A DNA stretch of 6,860 nt, from the NCBI GenBank assembly GCA_900552925.1, contig USBH01000090.1, positions 1-6,860 on the forward strand. Direction: 5' to 3'. The DNA is from an uncultured Oscillospiraceae bacterium (GTDB taxonomy: Bacteria > Bacillota > Clostridia > Oscillospirales > Acutalibacteraceae). The notes below the pieces were generated by a model, which had not been told where the DNA came from, made no database searches, and saw nothing but the letters and a program-made list of their open reading frames with translations. Shown here in pieces: positions 5,911 through 6,860 of the stretch. How positions within the stretch are numbered: the first letter of the stretch is position 1; each line of letters begins with the position of its first letter. A program made the position numbers and the translations under genes.

Positions 5911-6598
5911 AGCCCAGCCCCCAGACGACTTTCAGGTATTCCGGCTCGCTCGGATTGATCTCGATCTTCTCGCGGATGCGCCGGATGTGCACCATCACGG
6001 TGTTTTCGGCGGAGTACGCGGGCTCGTTCCAGATGAGGCTGTAGATTTCCTCGGCGGGGAAGATGCGGCCCGGGTGCTTCATCAGAAGCTCCACGATCTT
6101 GGTTTCGGTCGCGGTCAGCTTGACGGGCTCGCCGTCCGCGTAGAGCACGTGCTCGTCGGTCCGGAACGTCAGCCGGCCGTTGACGATGCAGTTGTCGCTG
6201 CGTGTGTTGATGTCGCCGAGGTCCGTGTAGCGCCTGAGCTGCGACTTGACGCGCGCGACGAGCTCCATCGGGTTGAAGGGCTTCGCGATGTAGTCGTCCG
6301 CGCCCATCGAAAGGCCGATGATCTTGTCGCTGTCCTCGCCCTTGGCAGAGAGGATGATGATCGGCAGGTTCTTCTTTTCGCGGATCTTCATCACGGCGGA
6401 GAGACCGTCGAGCCGCGGCATCATCATGTCGATAATGATCAGGTGGATGTCCCGGCTCGTCACGCAGTCGAGCGCCTCCAGCCCGTCGTAGGCTTTCAGC
6501 ACGTTGTAGCCCTCGCGCTCGAGGGTGATGGAGATGGCGCGGACGATTTCGCGGTCGTCGTCCACGACCAGTATGGTTTTCTTATCTGTATCCGGCAT
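5891..6598 (-). CDS. OmpR/PhoB-family response regulator
   Basis: This is a 235-residue cytoplasmic transcription regulator. The receiver domain (about 7-120) has the acidic pair D13/D14 in LVVDDD, phospho-acceptor D57 in IIIDMMMP, S84 and K106 in IAKPFNP, so it should be phosphorylated normally by the kinase encoded next. The winged-helix DNA-binding domain (about 138-233) shows LTATETKIVELLMKHPGRIF, NTVMVHIRRIREKI as recognition-helix region, and VVWGLGYEIEK as the C-terminal hairpin. Length is usual for the family and the receiver most resembles VanR-type regulators, but the target genes are not known. The start is set by a near-perfect ribosome-binding site at 6606-6612. It is the first gene of the operon and overlaps the kinase gene by 20 bp. 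Tandem 11-bp-period repeats upstream suggest that it controls its own operon, and perhaps a divergent gene. Confidence 0.96.
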   Translation of the reverse strand: MPDTDKKTILVVDDDREIVRAISITLEREGYNVLKAYDGLEALDCVTSRDIHLIIIDMMMPRLDGLSAVMKIREKKNLPIIILSAKGEDSDKIIGLSMGADDYIAKPFNPMELVARVKSQLRRYTDLGDINTRSDNCIVNGRLTFRTDEHVLYADGEPVKLTATETKIVELLMKHPGRIFPAEEIYSLIWNEPAYSAENTVMVHIRRIREKIEINPSEPEYLKVVWGLGYEIEKH

Positions 6599-6605
6599 AA
6601 GGCAG

Positions 6606-6612
6606 ACCTCCT
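6606..6612 (-). promoter_or_regulatory. Ribosome-binding site of the response regulator
   Basis: AGGAGGT on the - strand, 7 nt before the ATG at 6598, is essentially the full anti-16S complement and confirms this start. Confidence 0.88.
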
Positions 6613-6628
6613 CAGTTTCCTGATTCCA

Positions 6629-6657
6629 ATCGTACAGGATAACCCTTACGAACGCGG
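6629..6657 (-). promoter_or_regulatory. Possible second, activator-dependent promoter of the two-component operon
   Basis: The -10-like TACGAT (6629-6634) repeats the context of the upstream promoter's -10 (ATCCTGTACGAT against ATCCTGTACAAT). The position 17 nt upstream holds CCGCGT (6652-6657), a very poor -35. A start near 6622 would give a leader of about 23 nt ahead of the regulator ATG. The poor -35, with direct repeats directly behind it, is what an activated OmpR-type promoter looks like, but this is inference. Confidence 0.35.
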
Positions 6658-6683
6658 AGATAAAAAGCTTACGAAAAGCTTAC
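6646..6683 (-). promoter_or_regulatory. Predicted response-regulator operator: 11-bp-period direct repeats
   Basis: On the - strand GTAAGCTTTT occurs twice with an exact 11-bp period (6674-6683 and 6663-6672). A third GTAA followed by GGGTT lies 23 bp further on, at about 6641-6649; the shared seven-base TTCGTAA (6646-6652) partly matches TTCGTAA at 6669-6675. Direct repeats one helical turn apart are the normal binding pattern for OmpR/PhoB dimers. The pair lies about +14 to +35 from the upstream promoter start (6697) and about -41 to -61 from the possible second start (6622). Confidence 0.6.
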
Positions 6684-6703
6684 ATTTCTCCGGCTTCCAG
6701 AAT

Positions 6704-6732
6704 ATTGTACAGGATTTCGGCGCGCGGCGCAA
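6704..6732 (-). promoter_or_regulatory. Sigma-A promoter of the two-component operon
   Basis: On the - strand TTGCGC (6732-6727) is followed after exactly 17 nt by TACAAT (6709-6704). Transcription would begin near 6697, giving a leader of about 98 nt that contains the direct repeats. I see no riboswitch or strong attenuator hairpin in that leader. Confidence 0.65.
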
Positions 6733-6792
6733 TCATATCCACGCTCTTTTTTTCATACGCTTTCACAAAGCTTCAGGAAAGGGGTCATTCGG

Positions 6793-6826
6793 ATGATCGG
6801 GAGACTGTTCAGGCGGCGGCTTATGC
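6793..6826 (+). CDS. Possible start of a divergent gene, cut off after 11 codons
   Basis: ATG 6793 opens a frame beginning MIGRLFRRRLM, preceded by AAGGGG (6779-6784) at 8 nt, a workable ribosome-binding site. It reads away from the two-component operon. Only 34 genomic bases remain before the adapter, so the product cannot be named, and no clear + strand promoter is seen in the 194-nt gap (6599-6792). If real, it shares its upstream region with the regulator operon. Confidence 0.35.
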
Positions 6827-6860
6827 CTGTCTCTTATACACATCTCCGAGCCCACGAGAC
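6827..6860. other. Sequencing-adapter remnant (Tn5 mosaic end plus Nextera read-2 adapter)
   Basis: The last 34 bases are CTGTCTCTTATACACATCT (the 19-bp Tn5 mosaic end, 6827-6845) followed by CCGAGCCCACGAGAC (6846-6860), the known Illumina Nextera read-2 adapter. This is library-preparation sequence left on the end of an assembled contig, not organism DNA and not an insertion element. Genomic sequence ends at 6826. Confidence 0.97.

Noticed and set aside
4033..5958. A 641-codon open frame on the + strand opposite the kinase gene
   Set aside because: Its protein is rich in R, V, H, Q and D in the way typical of the antisense of GC-rich codons, has no domain or ribosome-binding site, and the opposite strand encodes an unambiguous kinase.
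5828..6796. A 322-codon open frame on the + strand opposite the response regulator
   Set aside because: It is the antisense of a clear OmpR-family gene and its operator region; composition is antisense-like.
6827..6845. Tn5 mosaic end as evidence of a transposon
   Set aside because: It is followed exactly by the Nextera adapter and ends the window, so it comes from library preparation.

Overview
The window is a GC-rich (roughly 60-65%, estimated by eye), densely coded bacterial segment. A dipicolinate synthase pair (dpaA-dpaB), strong Shine-Dalgarno sites, sigma-A-type promoters, and a VanR/PhoB-like response regulator with a sensor kinase of a Firmicutes type suggest an endospore-forming member of the Bacillota. 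A GC-rich class Clostridia lineage such as Oscillospirales is plausible, but this is inference, since no rRNA or other marker gene is present.

Left part, + strand: the 3' two thirds of dpaA runs off the left edge and is followed by dpaB. Together they make dipicolinic acid, the spore-core solute. An intrinsic terminator lies over the last codons of dpaB. A good sigma-A promoter follows directly and starts a second unit: a 154-residue membrane protein with an N-terminal zinc ribbon, then an O-acetylhomoserine sulfhydrylase (metY) of methionine/cysteine metabolism. A strong terminator ends this unit, and its T-tail doubles as the -35 of another promoter. That promoter drives a short, distinctly AT-richer gene for a three-helix SdpI/YfhL-family membrane protein. 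A perfect 16-bp tandem duplication covers this gene's stop codon, and a long hairpin follows that can terminate transcription from both sides.

Right part, - strand: a two-component operon converges on that hairpin. The OmpR/PhoB-type response regulator comes first and overlaps by 20 bp a 748-residue, six-helix histidine kinase that lacks a recognisable G1 (DxGxG) box. Upstream of the regulator are a clear sigma-A promoter, a possible second promoter with a poor -35, and tandem direct repeats with an exact 11-bp period. These repeats are the classic spacing for an OmpR-family operator, so autoregulation is a reasonable prediction. A possible divergent + strand gene begins at 6793 but is cut after 11 codons.

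The last 34 bases (6827-6860) are not genomic. They are the Tn5 mosaic end plus the Illumina Nextera read-2 adapter, so the true sequence ends at 6826. I do not see a clearly new multi-gene system. The most interesting items are the operator architecture of the two-component operon, its unusual kinase, the AT-rich SdpI-like insert, and the zinc-ribbon membrane protein paired with metY.
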